Shown: piece by piece, positions 1 to 10,262 of the stretch | How the letters are laid out: every line of letters begins with the position of its first letter | How positions within the stretch are numbered: position 1 is the stretch's first letter | Assembly (NCBI GenBank): GCA_963575745.1 | Contig: CAUYUJ010016059.1 | Coordinates: forward strand, 976,849-1,040,848 | From: Prorocentrum cordatum | Lineage: Eukaryota > Sar > Dinophyceae > Prorocentrales > Prorocentraceae | Reading direction: 5' to 3' | DNA: 64,000 nucleotides | Translations under genes and position numbers: made by a program | The notes under the pieces: generated by a model | What the model saw: the letters and a program-made list of their open reading frames with translations, nothing else | Told to the model about the DNA's origin: nothing | Databases searched by the model: none

Positions 1-596
1 TGTAGCTGCCTGCCGAATATGCTGTGGAAGGTCGTGTGCGCGTACGAGAAGCCCGAGGCCGACGGTTGTTGAATGATGAGCTGGTGTCCGATGAGGATGA
101 CGAGGTGCAGGTAGATGCCGATGACGAAGAAGTCGAAGATGAGCTGGAAGTTGAAACCGAACCATTCTGAGTCATATTTGTTTTGGGAATGTGAGCTTGT
201 TCGGGCGGCAGAAGAGCTCGCTCGGGATGAGGCAGATCATGTTGCAGAATAAGCGAATCTGGTGGGCACTCCAGGCCCGAGAAATCTGAAATGACATCAG
301 GAGGGCTCCCCCGACCCTTGGGGTCGACAGGGGCATCCCTCTCCCCGTGCGCCTGTCGACGCGGTGCGGGTAGATCTGCTGGTGCTCTATGAAGCTGAAG
401 ATCGGGTCTGGGTCCCCGTGGAGCACGATCAGGATAAAGAGGAGCTTGCGCGGCTTCAGAGCAAGGAAGCTGGAGGTCAGGTGCTGGCCGAAGGTGTTGT
501 AGAGGATGAGAGCGATGTTCCCGTGGTGCATCAGGCCCAGGAGGTCTGGCATGGTCTCCGTCTGAGGTCGTGGTTCTCCATGGAGACCAGCGTTTG
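1..596. other. Unresolved open region at window edge
   Basis: No gene can be assigned. A minus-strand frame is open from the ATG that overlaps the stop of the upstream ORF (about 600) down to 172. Its codons end mostly in C or G and it reads as Phe/Leu/Ile-rich. The plus strand is open over the same bases: an acidic Asp/Glu-rich frame ends at about 171, and another runs 364-600. Acidic plus frames and hydrophobic minus frames are mirror images of each other, so neither can be preferred by codon use. The position just downstream of a LINE ORF1-like gene would suit the start of ORF2, but I see no endonuclease motif here. Confidence 0.3.
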
Positions 597-2141
597 TTAA
601 AGCCATTGTATTGTGTCCTCCGCTTTGTAGAGAGCGGCAAATTCTGCAGCGATGGTGGCTTTGTTGATAGGAACCTTGGCCAACGCATCTTGATTCCATC
701 GAATGGCCGTTGCCGCGTCCATGCTAGTGAGCTCCAGTTTGGCTGTGGGAACGGTATTGCAGAAAATACGTCCTTGATCCCGACGTGCACGCCAGTTGTG
801 CGTAGGGAAGTGTGTCTGGCAAAGAGCGAGTAGCTTTTTAGTTTGGGTTTCCAATCTGATGCGCTTGGAATTCTTATCAGGGTTGACGTAGAGCGGGACG
901 TACTGGCCGTGATTGATGACGCAGTTAGTGGGGGTCTGAACTGTGAACTTTCTGTAACCTCCGCGTCCTGGAAGCTGAAGGGCACGTGCGAGCGCAATGG
1001 ATTTGGGAATGGCGACAGAACGACCGCCCAGAAGCTGAAGTATGAAACGCCGATTGGGTCCTTCTCCGTGAATCTGAAACTGCTGAGGGGCCACTTCTGC
1101 TGCATCCAACCATTCTGAGATGGACGCGCGAACTGCGGCAGTGTCGACAGGTTGTGCAGAGGAAAGAACGTAGATGGCGGGATCGGGTTCGCGATCCCAG
1201 TCAGAGAGCTTGGCCATGTCCAGGATGGGAGCGTCGGCTTCGCCCAGGCTGAGCTGCTGATTGATGCGCTGGATGGCACTCCAGACTTCCTGATGCTGTG
1301 CTTCTTGCTTGGCTTGAGCAATCTTGATGGCCATGAGGTCTTGTTCATGCCCGCCCAGTCTGCGAGTGGTCGCTGCTTCATGTCGCTGTAGAGCGGCGAA
1401 GAACTGCGTTTGCGAGGCGGATACGGTTTCACCAACTGCATTATGGATTGCTGCCACTTGTGATGCCATGAGCTGCTTGAGCTCACGCTGGATGTCTGGG
1501 TCCAGCGTTGACTGGGGCCGCGGTCCTCCTGCTGGCGTGGCGGTGCCTTCCGCTGTATTGGCTGGCTCTGTATCCGGTGCCGTATGTCCAGAGCTGGCTG
1601 CGGCGGTAGAGGGGGCTGCTGTAATAGGAGCGAGCTGCTGAGCTGCGTGAGCCAAATGTTGAGCATTCCATTGATGTTGCGATGTGTCGGCTGCGGCGGG
1701 AGGCTGAGTGGCTTCGTGGACGTCACGAGCGGCTTGAGCCTCTTGGAGTTCACGTGCTTGTCGTTCTCGCTGTGCCTGTCGATGAGCTTGCCAGTGGGCT
1801 TGTTCTTGAGAGGGGGAAGTAGGTGCTGCATCGAGTTCTTCCAGTGCTGCTCGCTGCCATGCATCTTGAGTGGCTGCTTGATGAAATCCACGAGGTGCGC
1901 CATCTGCTTCACGTTCGAGAGGGCCTTTAGAGCGTCCACTGTGTCCTCTGTGCGGAGGGCGTGATCCTTCAGACGAAGAAGTACGTTGGCGTCGATCCCT
2001 ATCACGTCGGCGATGTCGATCACGGTCACGGTCTCTGTCTCTGTCGTACTTATCTGAATGTCTGCGGCGATCCCGACGGTGTCCGCTGGCCTGACTCCTG
2101 CTCTTGGAGTCGCTGCGAGATGAAGCGGAGGCGGAGTCCAT
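597..2141 (-). CDS. LINE ORF1-like RNA-binding protein with an Arg/Ser-rich N-terminus
   Basis: A 514-residue ORF begins with an ATG at 2141. Residues 1-75 are Arg/Asp/Ser-rich with Asp-Arg dipeptide runs, like an SR protein tail. Residues 75-210 are Ala/Gln/Glu-rich with coiled-coil potential, as in L1-type ORF1 trimers. The C-terminal 200 residues include WDREPDPAIYVLSSAQPVD, a FILQLLGG stretch and LYVNPDKNSKRIRLETQTKK. This order matches a conserved ORF1-type domain I associate with dinoflagellate non-LTR retrotransposons, possibly an RRM-like fold; that link is from memory and unverified. The likely role is binding its own RNA as a ribonucleoprotein. A spliced-leader relic lies 226 bp upstream, implying that a trans-spliced mRNA was copied back into the genome. 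No intact ORF2 follows. A cellular SR-like protein is the alternative. Confidence 0.6.
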   Translation of the reverse strand: MDSASASSRSDSKSRSQASGHRRDRRRHSDKYDRDRDRDRDRHRRRDRDRRQRTSSSEGSRPPHRGHSGRSKGPLEREADGAPRGFHQAATQDAWQRAALEELDAAPTSPSQEQAHWQAHRQAQRERQARELQEAQAARDVHEATQPPAAADTSQHQWNAQHLAHAAQQLAPITAAPSTAAASSGHTAPDTEPANTAEGTATPAGGPRPQSTLDPDIQRELKQLMASQVAAIHNAVGETVSASQTQFFAALQRHEAATTRRLGGHEQDLMAIKIAQAKQEAQHQEVWSAIQRINQQLSLGEADAPILDMAKLSDWDREPDPAIYVLSSAQPVDTAAVRASISEWLDAAEVAPQQFQIHGEGPNRRFILQLLGGRSVAIPKSIALARALQLPGRGGYRKFTVQTPTNCVINHGQYVPLYVNPDKNSKRIRLETQTKKLLALCQTHFPTHNWRARRDQGRIFCNTVPTAKLELTSMDAATAIRWNQDALAKVPINKATIAAEFAALYKAEDTIQWL

Positions 2142-2366
2142 ACGGAAGTGTTGTACAGAGCTATGCCACGAATTGCCTGTCCGATGCCAAGCGAGAAAAG
2201 AGCCAATCCAGATGCCTGCAATTGAATTAGTCGAATTAGTAATTGTGCGAAGGGGCGCTTCGTCTTGCGAATATGGAGCGGAGCCGTGGGCTGGGCAGCC
2301 CTGTCGGTCCTGTGGGATATGGAATGAAACGGAGCTGAACGGCCAGCTGCCTTGGGAAATGTTTTA

Positions 2367-2393
2367 CTTGAGCCAAAATGGCTACGGCTACGG
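2367..2393 (-). other. Genome-encoded dinoflagellate spliced leader relic, with a partial second copy
   Basis: On the minus strand bases 2388-2367 read G followed by CCGTAGCCATTTTGGCTCAA and a final G. This is the full 22-nt DinoSL with its variable first base as G. Immediately 5' (2393-2389) is CCGTA, the start of another SL, so two leaders appear stacked. The base after CTCAAG is T, not the GT donor expected of an SL RNA gene. This is therefore a leader carried by a trans-spliced mRNA and reverse transcribed, not an SL RNA locus. It heads the ORF at 2141-597. Confidence 0.93.
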
Positions 2394-2640
2394 GGGAGGA
2401 GGAGGAGGAGGAGGAGGAGGAGGAGGAGGGAAGGTGGAGGATAAGGGAGGGGAAGAGGGGAGGAGGGAGGAGACAAACTGAAGAGGAGGGGGGGGGAGGG
2501 GGAAGAGGGACGCGAATGGGGGAGGAGGGAAAGGGAGGGAGAAGGGAGCGGAGGAAGGAGAGGGGGGATAGACGAGGTAGGAAAGAGAGCGAAGGGAGGT
2601 GGGAAGATGGGCAAGGAGAGAGAAAACTGTATAATATAGG
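2394..2640 (+). repeat. Purine tract with (GGA)n
   Basis: The plus strand is almost entirely G and A: (GGA)n at about 2396-2428, then irregular GGGA/GGAGG runs to about 2625. Long open frames here on either strand are compositional, giving poly-Glu/Gly/Arg or poly-Pro/Ser. The tract lies directly upstream of the SL relic. Confidence 0.9.
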
Positions 2641-2649
2641 GGGGAGGGG

Positions 2650-2698
2650 GGGCCTCGCCGCAGGATGGGGGGATTCCCCCCATCCTGCGGCGAGGCCC
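2650..2698. repeat. Perfect 24-bp inverted repeat with a 1-nt spacer
   Basis: Bases 2650-2673 and 2675-2698 are exact reverse complements around a single T at 2674. The arm starts GGGCCTCGCCGCAGGATGGG. Transcribed from either strand it would form a very stable hairpin. It lies at the end of the purine tract and no flanking duplication was recognised. Confidence 0.95.
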
Positions 2699-2774
2699 TC
2701 CTTCGTTTGCAGGAAGACAAACGCACTTGCGCAGAGCGCCCCGCGCCCTCCGCCCAGGACTGCCAGAACTCTTA

Positions 2775-2960
2775 TGGCACTCTGATCCAGCTCTGGTTTG
2801 GCTCTGGCTTGAAACTCTGATTCATCTCTGGTTTGGCTGAAACTCTGATTTGGCTAGGCCTGAAACTCTGACACATCTCTCTGGTTTAGCTGAAACTCTG
2901 ATGGTCTGGAAGTCTGATTAACTCGGACTTAGCTCTGGCTGGGGGAAGAGCCAGATCAGA
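2775..2960. repeat. Degenerate tandem repeat of about 35-45 bp
   Basis: The words CTCTGGTTTGGCT and GAAACTCTGA recur at least five times with drifting spacing. No coding potential is seen. From 2961 to 3060 the related words CAGAGTT and GAATCAGAGT continue the pattern at lower density. Confidence 0.75.
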
Positions 2961-4675
2961 GTTAAAACGAAGTTCGGACCAAAGTTAAATCAGCGCTGCA
3001 AGAAACCATGGATGAAACAGAGTTCCGGGCCAGAGTTGAATCAGAGTTGAATCAGAGTGTTACTGGAGTTGTTTGACTTTGGTTATTGAAGCTAGTTTGC
3101 CTCCAAAAGACACACTCAATTCTATGGTGTCCAACAACAGGTGCGGTATTACAGATATGGTACAATATATGTGGTGCGCAAATGATGGGGTGCAGTCGAC
3201 GTGGAGCAGTATAAGATACAGTGTACGTTTTCCAAATGGTGCGATATCTGCTATGCAATCTACGTGATGCAACCTACGCGCGTAATTGGTAAACAAATAC
3301 TGACACTTTCCACGCTCTTGCAAACATCCCACCCACCCACCCGCAACTTGGTTTGCAAAACCAATGCGCCGGCGATTGTTATGAGTACTTGGCGCTGGCT
3401 GGTGCAGCTCTGCGGCCGCGCCAGCCCGCGCATGCACGCGCGCGCAGCGGCCAGGTAGTTTGGCGCGACCAACGCGGCCGCGTTGGCGCTGACCGCTGGC
3501 CACAGCCCAGCTGGCACTTCAGTGCGATGCGGCGATTTGGGCGGGCGCGGTACCATGACAACGTCGACGACGTAGGCACGATGATGGTAGCGATGCCGGT
3601 GGCGACGTTGACAAAGACGACGGCACGGCCAATGACGGCGCCGATGCTGATCACGCCGACGACGATGACGGAGTCCTCGCATCGGTGATGAAAGCTTTCG
3701 AAAGAGTTCGATATGCGCGCGCGGCCGAGGAGAGAGTAACCCGCATGGAATTATTTGACACGGATCGTGCCCCACCAGCAAGCGCGCAAAGGCGTTCGAA
3801 TGGTTTGGGCATGCGGAGCGCGAGGCTTGTTTGTCAGAGTTCAATGGACATGTTGCCCACATATTGCTTTCGTAAAGATTTGCCAGCGCAGCCTTCTTTG
3901 AACATTGATGTTGCGAAACGCCCGGTTTTGAAATCACTGCGAAACCTAAGGTGTTGGACAGATTTCGGCATGGGCGCGCACGACGACGCGCGATTCTCGT
4001 CCCACGGTTTGCAAAAAGGACTCTCGCGACAGCACGCGCGCACGGGCAGTCAAACGATTTCGACATGCGCACGCGAAGCCCTTTCGGTCGGATATTATGG
4101 AAATCGTGCAACCTGATGGTTGTCTCAAGAATTCGCAAAAACTCGCGCGCAAGCTGTTTCTGAAAACCCGTGTTGCGAAACCTTTTTTTCATGGACACTC
4201 GATTTTGAAATCCTCAGGACACGTATGTTTTTGTTGGAAGATTTCGGCATGCGCGCGCGACGACGAGTGCGTGCGCATGCCGTCCCAATGTGTACAACAA
4301 CTTCCTGAGAATTGATAAGTTTTGATTAACGGGTGCGCGCACAGTATTTGTTGCAAATGACGGCGAGGGGGGTCGATAAAAGGTCCCACACTGGGATGGT
4401 GCGAGTTCATATCTCAGATGGGCGAGTGCGCAGAATCATATGTAAGTTGCAATACGACGAGGGGGGCGGACAATCCCGGGGGGGGGGGTCGCATCACCTC
4501 TCTTTGAACCAAAGAGAATCCATGTGTGCGACCTGCGTTGGTTAAGTAACCGATGATGAACCACATGCGTTCCGCAAGTCACGAGGTGCAACCGATCCTG
4601 TGCAACCTATGTGGCTGGTTCCAAGTTGTGCAACCTATCTGGTGCAACATACGCGGTGCAATCTACGTTGTGCAA
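2961..4675. other. Non-genic stretch with short dispersed words
   Basis: No gene is supported. Two families of diverged words are visible. One is GTGCAACCTA/GTGCAATCTACG, around 3140-3290 and densely at 4585-4675. The other is a TTTCGGCATGCGCGCGCGAC-like word at about 3700, 3810, 3963, 4060 and 4245. Overlapping open frames on both strands at 3260-4198 have no recognisable protein and shift frame freely. Confidence 0.6.
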
Positions 4676-4880
4676 TCGAGTCGGCGACGGCGTGGCGACG
4701 ACGATTACATACCTGCCAGACCGACAATCGTGCCGAGACGGCGGGCGGCAACGAAGCTGCGATAGGGCGGCGACGGCGACAACATAGCCGCCCCACCGAC
4801 AATCAGGCCTTTACGACGGGCGACGACGAGGCGGCGATGGCGACAACATACCCGCCAGACCGACATTCAGGGCCACTTCC
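4676..4880. repeat. Tandem repeat, three units of roughly 65-75 bp
   Basis: Three diverged units each carry an ACATAnCnGCCnnACCGACA word, at about 4707, 4782 and 4847, with GGCGACGACG/GGCGGCGACGGCGACAA between them. Confidence 0.75.
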
Positions 4881-4984
4881 TTAAAGAAGACATGAAAACC
4901 CCTGTGCGCGAGCACTGTTTGGGACATTATTGTCGGCCACCCCTGCTCGGTGCACCATGCGTTCTTTCTATTAACGTGCTCCTC

Positions 4985-5690
4985 CCAAGGCCCTCACCCT
5001 GCCTGTTACAAGGGAAAGCCTTCGGTCTCAGACTGTGCCCCTGGTCCCCGGTTTACACCAACAACGGCTCCAACATAATACTGCTTCACAATGCATTGAA
5101 TACGCGCGTTGTTACGCGGGACTCCGTTACAATCTATCTAGGAATCGCGCTCTCGCGTGGGATTTCCTTGCAATGAATTGAATCGCCGCGCCCCCGAGAC
5201 TCAGGAATCGCGCTCTCGCTCTGGATTGTCTTGTTATTTGCTTGGGGTTCGCGGTGTCGCTAAAGACTCCCTCGCGATTCATGCAGGACTGACGCTTCAA
5301 CAGCCCGCCCGCTCGACCCTGCCGTCTGGGCCCGCCCGCCCGACCCGCTCCGCCTGCCTGGTTCTGTCGCTTACTCTTCTGCTCCTGAGCCCCATGTTGT
5401 TACTCTCTGTCGTGTTCCATCCTTTTCTCTTCCCGTTGCTCGTGCCCCATATTGGTTTCATGTTCTTCATCATGTTGAAGGGCTGCGCCACCTACGCATG
5501 GCGTGTAAGGAAGATGTACGCCCAAGTGGGGTACGATTTAAGACGACGAGGGCGGGTATCGAGGGTTTGGGATATACGAATTGAGCGGTACGCTCGCAAC
5601 TGTGCGTCAACAAAAAATCGTCACCCCTCCCCCTCAAGGGCCGAGTCTGTGTTTTTGAATTGAATTGCACCTCCCGCGGCTCGGCCCCTG
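4985..5690 (+). repeat. Dispersed repeat family R1, copy 1
   Basis: First copy of a family I call R1. In order each copy holds: a head with GGCTCCCGCCTGATACTTCC; three or four degenerate subrepeats built on GGAATCGCGCTCTCGCG; a C-rich block of GACCCGCCCG words; a pyrimidine tract ending before CACGTGGCAGGTAAGGAAGA; a small inverted repeat of the form TACCCC...GGGGTA; and GAAGACGAAGAGGGCGGGTA leading to a GGCACGCGAGC tail. Copy 1 has all parts. No conserved protein frame spans the copies. Confidence 0.85.
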
Positions 5691-6362
5691 TTGTTTACAA
5701 TGGAACATCCTGAGGTTCAGCAAGCGTGGGCCCTCGAACTCAAAATCAGGGTCGCGCTCCCGCGCGGGCTTTCTACACAGCTATCCAGGAATCACGCTCT
5801 GGTGCTGGACTCCTTCACAATCTATTCGCACGCCCCGTCCCCGACACTCAGGAATCACGCTCTCGCGCTAGACTTCCTCACGGTTTACTTGGGAATCGCG
5901 CTGTCGTTCGAGATTTCCTCGCGATCCATGCTGGACTGGCGCTTCAACGACCCGCCCGCTCGACCCCGCCGTCTGGGCCCGCCCGCACGACCTGCCCGTT
6001 AGGGTCCGCCCGCCCGGCCCGCCTATCTGGTTCAGCCGCTTGTCTTCCTGCTCCCAGACCCCCTCCTGCTAATCCTTCTTCGTGTTGCATCAGTTTCCCT
6101 CCCCCTTGTCTCTTCCCTCCTCCCTCCCGTCCCCTGCTTTAGGTGCTGTTCTAACTACACGCGGCAGGTATGGAAGGTTTACCCCCAAGGGGGCACGATC
6201 GAAAACGAAGATGGCGGGTACCGAGGGTTGGTGATATACGTGTTGCACAGAACGCGGGCAGATACAAGCGAGCAGTCTGAAAATGGTGAGAATTGGACCC
6301 CCATTGAGCGGTGACCGTGGTGTTTTTCAATGAAAAATGATCCTCCCGGGGCTCGCACCTTG
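5691..6362 (+). repeat. R1 family, copy 2
   Basis: Follows copy 1 head to tail. It retains the CGCGCTCTCGCG subrepeats (5750-5910), the GACCCGCCCG block (5945-6030), the pyrimidine tract and the TACCCCC...GGGGGCACGATCGAA tail (6180-6240). The head is diverged. Confidence 0.85.
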
Positions 6363-6930
6363 TTATCTACAGCAAACATGTGGGTCACCAACCTCATTGG
6401 GGCTCGAAGTACACCAACACTGGTTCCCGCCTGATGCTTCCTCACAGTGTATGCACAATGTATGCAGGAATCGCGCTCTCGCTGTGGTTTTCTCGCGATT
6501 AACTTTGGAATCGCGCTATCGATCGAGTCCCCCTCGCGATTCACGCAGTGCTCACGCTTGAGCAGCTCGTCTGCTCGACCTGGCCGCTTGGGCCCGCCTC
6601 CCCGACCCGCCCGTCAGGGTCTACCCGCCTGATCAGCCCGTCTGGTTCTGCCACGTGTCTTCTGCTCCTAGCCCCCCTCCTGCGAATCCCGTGATCCATC
6701 CTTCTCCCTCTCCCTTCCGCCCGCCCTCTCTTCCCTTGGTTTCAAGGCTGCACCAATTACACGCGACAGGTGAGGAAGATATGCCCCGAGGGGGGTACGA
6801 TCGAAGACGAACAGGGCGGGTATCGAAGGTTTGGGATATACTTGATGAATGGCACGCGAGCAGCTAGAAGCCCCCTGCCCAGTGACCATTCTGCTTTTCG
6901 ATTAAAGTACCACCCACAGAGCTCAAGCCA
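6363..6930 (+). repeat. R1 family, copy 3
   Basis: Plus orientation with the head at about 6418, subrepeats at 6465-6545, the C-rich block at 6565-6650 and the tail at 6770-6860. A further truncated head follows at 6930-6990 (TTATTTACAAGGGAAAATC), so a thirteenth, mostly deleted copy may lie between copies 3 and 4. Confidence 0.85.
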
Positions 6931-7009
6931 ATAGTTATTTACAAGGGAAAATCAGGTGCCAACAAAATGGCCCCCTGTTTCTCGAGTTAAAACAACGACA
7001 ATATATGTA

Positions 7010-7545
7010 AGTTTGTTCGCTCTCGTTCGCTCGCGTGCCATTCAACATGTATCCCATACCATCTATACCGGCCCTCTTCATCTTCGATCGTATCCCCTTA
7101 TGGGGTATATCATTCTTACCTGCAACGTGTAGTTCGTGCAGCCCGAGAGGCTGGGGAAGGCAGCACGGATGGAAAGACGGGACAAGGTGCAGGTGGGTTG
7201 CTGAAGCGTGCGTCCTGCATGAATCGCGAGGCGGTCTCGAGCTTTAGCGCGATTCCAAAATTAATTGTAAGGAAATCCGCGGCGCGAGAATGATTCCTGA
7301 GTGTCGAGGGCGCGGCGTCTGAATAAATTGCGAGAAAGGCCCACGCGAGAGTGCGATTCCTGCATGTATTGAGGAAGTACCCCGTGAGAGCGAGGTTTGG
7401 GAATGAAGTGTGAGGAATATCAGGCGGGAGCCGCTGTTGTTGTACACCGTGGGCCAGTGGTGCAGTTCGGTGACCCCGCACTTTCCCTTGTACGAAACAG
7501 GGTGCGAGCCCCGGGAGGGGCACTTGAATTGAAACATGTAGTATG
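7010..7545 (-). repeat. R1 family, copy 4 (inverted)
   Basis: Minus orientation. The tail is met first (7035-7110, ATACCATCTATACCGGCCCT), then the subrepeats in reverse complement (7200-7400) and the head (7430-7545). The C-rich block is shortened. The orientation switch from copy 3 creates a large inverted arrangement. Confidence 0.85.
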
Positions 7546-7576
7546 TAGTGGTTACCGGGGGGGTTAAAACACACAC

Positions 7577-7655
7577 AGACACACACACACATTCTGCAGA
7601 CATGAACATTCAATAATAACCACCACCACAACAACAACAACAACAACAACAACAA
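7577..7655. repeat. (CA)n and (CAA)n microsatellites
   Basis: CACACAGACACACACACACA lies at about 7571-7590 and an ACC/ACA tract with (CAA)n at 7618-7654. They sit exactly between R1 copies 4 and 5. (CAA)n also appears at the heads of copies 7 and 12 (11296-11313, 14931-14952), suggesting it belongs to the family's end. Confidence 0.9.
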
Positions 7656-8572
7656 TCAGTTTAAGACTGTTCGTTTCGACCCGCCCGCGCAACATTCGAC
7701 ACACTTACCCCAAACCCTCGGTACCCGCCCACTTCGTCTTCGGCGTCCCCCCCGTTGGGGGTATATCTTGCTTACCTGCCACGCGAATTTAGCGCAGCCC
7801 CTGAAACATGGGAAAAGGCAACGGATGGACGGGGAGGAAGAAAGGATGGGGCTCGGAGCAGAAAACACGCGGCAGAACCAGACGGGCTGATCGGGCGGGT
7901 AGATTTTAACGGGCGGGTCTGGAAAGGAGGCCAGGCGCCCAGGTCGAGCAGGCGGGTTGCTGAAGCGTGTGTCCTTGCGTCCTTCATGAATCGCGAGGAA
8001 CTCTCGAGCGGCAGCGCGATTCCGGAATACCTCGGGAGGACGTCCGCACCGATGGCGCGATGCCTGAGTGTCGACGGCGCGGCGTCTGAATAAATTGTAA
8101 GGATGTCCCACACGAAGACGCGACTCCTGCATACATTGAGATGAGGTGCCGCGCGAGAGCGCGGTTTTAGAGGCCTCCTAGATGGGGTCGGAGTAGATGG
8201 GGTCGGAGGATCGCGCCGCATCGCCGATGCATCGGCGATGCATCGACGATGCATCAGCGATGTATCGGCGACGTCGGCGGTGCATCGGCGACGCCTGCGC
8301 GGAGAAAATCGGGCTCCACATCGAGCCGCATCGGCGACGCATCGACGATGCGGCGCGATCCTCCGACCCCATCTACTCCGACCCCATCTAGGAGGCCTAG
8401 AGGTTTGGGAATAACTTGCGAGGCAATATCAAGCGGGAACCGTTGCTGTCGTTGTTGTAATCCGGGGGCCAACTATTGAATGTGGTGGCACTTCGCTTTC
8501 CCCTGTAAAAGGATCGGGTGCGAGGTCCGGGAAAATCCCTTTCGCTGAACCATACAATGCTTACCGGGGAAA
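7656..8572 (-). repeat. R1 family, copy 5, interrupted by an inverted-repeat element
   Basis: Minus orientation. Body at 7680-8167 and head at 8402-8572. The two parts join cleanly if 8168-8401 and one GGTTT are removed, as shown by the uninterrupted equivalent in copy 7 (around 11850-11870). The insertion is therefore younger than the R1 copy. Confidence 0.85.
8168..8401. mobile_element. MITE-like element with 53-bp perfect inverted arms and a GGTTT target duplication
   Basis: Bases 8171-8223 and 8346-8398 are exact reverse complements, starting AGGCCTCCTAGATGGGGTCG. The interior (8224-8345) is an imperfect palindrome of GATGCATCGGC-like words. GGTTT flanks the element at 8163-8167 and 8402-8406, and the insertion splits R1 copy 5. 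No transposase is encoded. This is a non-autonomous DNA transposon by structure; the 5-bp duplication does not by itself name the superfamily. Confidence 0.85.
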
Positions 8573-9088
8573 AAACAGCAACAATTATTCCTACTGGCGC
8601 AGCACCTGAAACAAGGGGAAGAGAGGACGGATGGCATGGGGAGGCAGAAAGACGGAACACGTGATTCGCAGGAGGGGGGGCTAGAAGCATAAAACACGTG
8701 GCAAAACCAGACGGCCTCATCGGGCGGGTTGACCCTTACGGGCAAGTTGGGAAGCCGACCCCAAGCGGCCAGGTCGAAAAGGTGTGTAGCTGAAGCGTGG
8801 GTACAACATGAATCGCGAGGAGAGATCGAGCCATAGCACGGTTTCCACGTAAATCGTGAGCAAGGCAGGGCGGGACCGCGATTTATAAGTGTGGGGGGCG
8901 CGGCACCTGAAAAAATTGCAAGGATGTCCAGGTTGGGGCGCTTTCGCGCGATTCCTGAATACATTGTGAAGAAGTACCGCGCGAGAGTATGATCTGGGAA
9001 TCCACTGTGCGAACAAATCAGACGGGATCCTTGTTGCTGTAACTCGGGAGCCAGGGGCCCAGTCTGGTGACCCCCAGCTTCCCCAATG
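8573..9088 (-). repeat. R1 family, copy 6 (tail missing)
   Basis: Minus orientation. It begins within the pyrimidine-tract part (8595-8700) and continues through the C-rich block (8715-8790), the subrepeats (8810-8990) and the head (9020-9088). The GAAGACGAAGAGGG tail is absent, so it is truncated where it meets copy 5. Confidence 0.8.
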
Positions 9089-9241
9089 TTTCCCAACTCT
9101 CCTGTGTTGGGTTATCGTTTATCGTTTTGAATAGAGCAGTGTGGTGGCCCCGTCCTTCCTTCTTCCTCTTCCCCTCTCCTCCCCTCCTCCTTCTGTCTTC
9201 TTTCCTGTGTTCCCCTCTCCTCTTCTCTCGTGCCGTCGGCC

Positions 9242-10262
9242 TGCAGCGATCTGCGCAACTGCCGCCACGTTCGTGGGCTCCTGGGAAGCCCAGCGGAAGT
9301 ACGTCCCACGCGGACCACCTCGGGACCTTGCCGCCCCCTGGGGGGCTTGCGATCTGCGCAACTGTCGTCGCTTTCGTGGGCTCCTGGGAGGCCCAGCGGA
9401 GGTGCGTCCCACATGGACCACCTCGGGACCTCGCCGCCACTTGGGGGGCTTGCGATCTGCGCAACTGTCGCCACGTCCGTGGGCTCCTGGGAGGCCCAGC
9501 TGAGGTGCGTCCCACGCAGACCACCTCGGTACCTTGCCGCCCCGTGGGGGGCTTGCGATCTGCGCAACTGTCGCCACTTTCGTGGGCTTCTGGGAGGCAC
9601 AGCGGAGGTACGTCCCACGCGGACCACCTCGGGACCTCGCCTCCCCCTGGGGGGCTTGCGACCTGCGCAAGTGCCGCCACTTTCGTGGGCTCCTGGGAGG
9701 CCCAACGGCGGTACGTCCCACGCGGACCACCTCAGGACCTCGCCTCCCCCTGGGGGGCTTGCGATCTGCGCAACTGCCGCCACTTCTGTGGGCTCCTGGG
9801 AGGCCCAGCGGAGGTACGTCCTACGCGGACCACCTCGGGACCTCGCCGCCCCCTGGAGGGCTTGCGATCTGCGCAACTGTCGCCACTTTCGTGGGCTCCT
9901 GGGAGGGCCAGCGGAGGTACGTCCCACGCGGACCACCTCGGGACCTTGCCGCCCCTTCGAGGGCTTGCGATCTGCGCAACTGTCGCCACTTTCGTGGGCT
10001 TCAGGGAGGCCCAGCGGAGGTGCGTCCCACGCGGACCACCTCGGGACCTCGCCGCCCCCTGGGGGGCTTGCGATCTGCGCAACTGTCGCCACTTTCGTGG
10101 GCTCCCGGGAGGGCCAGCGGAGGTACGTCCCACGCGGACCACCTCGGGACCTCGCCGCCTCCTGGGGGGCTTGCGATCTGCGCAACTGTCGCCACTTTCA
10201 TGGGCTCCTGGGAGGCCCAGCGGAGGTACGACCCACGCGGACCACCTCGGGACCTTGCGGGC
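9242..10262 (+). repeat. Satellite A: about ten tandem units of exactly 103 bp
   Basis: The word GCTTGCGATCTGCGCAACTG (with substitutions) recurs at 9345, 9448, 9551, 9654, 9757, 9860, 9963, 10066 and 10169, always 103 bp apart. A diverged first unit starts near 9242. The unit has no stop codon in most frames, and 103 is not a multiple of 3, so long open frames arise on both strands and cycle through three different peptides. These frames should not be annotated as proteins. The unit is homologous to Satellite C at 36.3-38.3 kb. Confidence 0.95.

Noticed and set aside
2378-2785. Poly-Glu/Gly/Arg and poly-Pro ORFs
   Set aside because: They follow from the purine tract and (GGA)n. No complex sequence is present.
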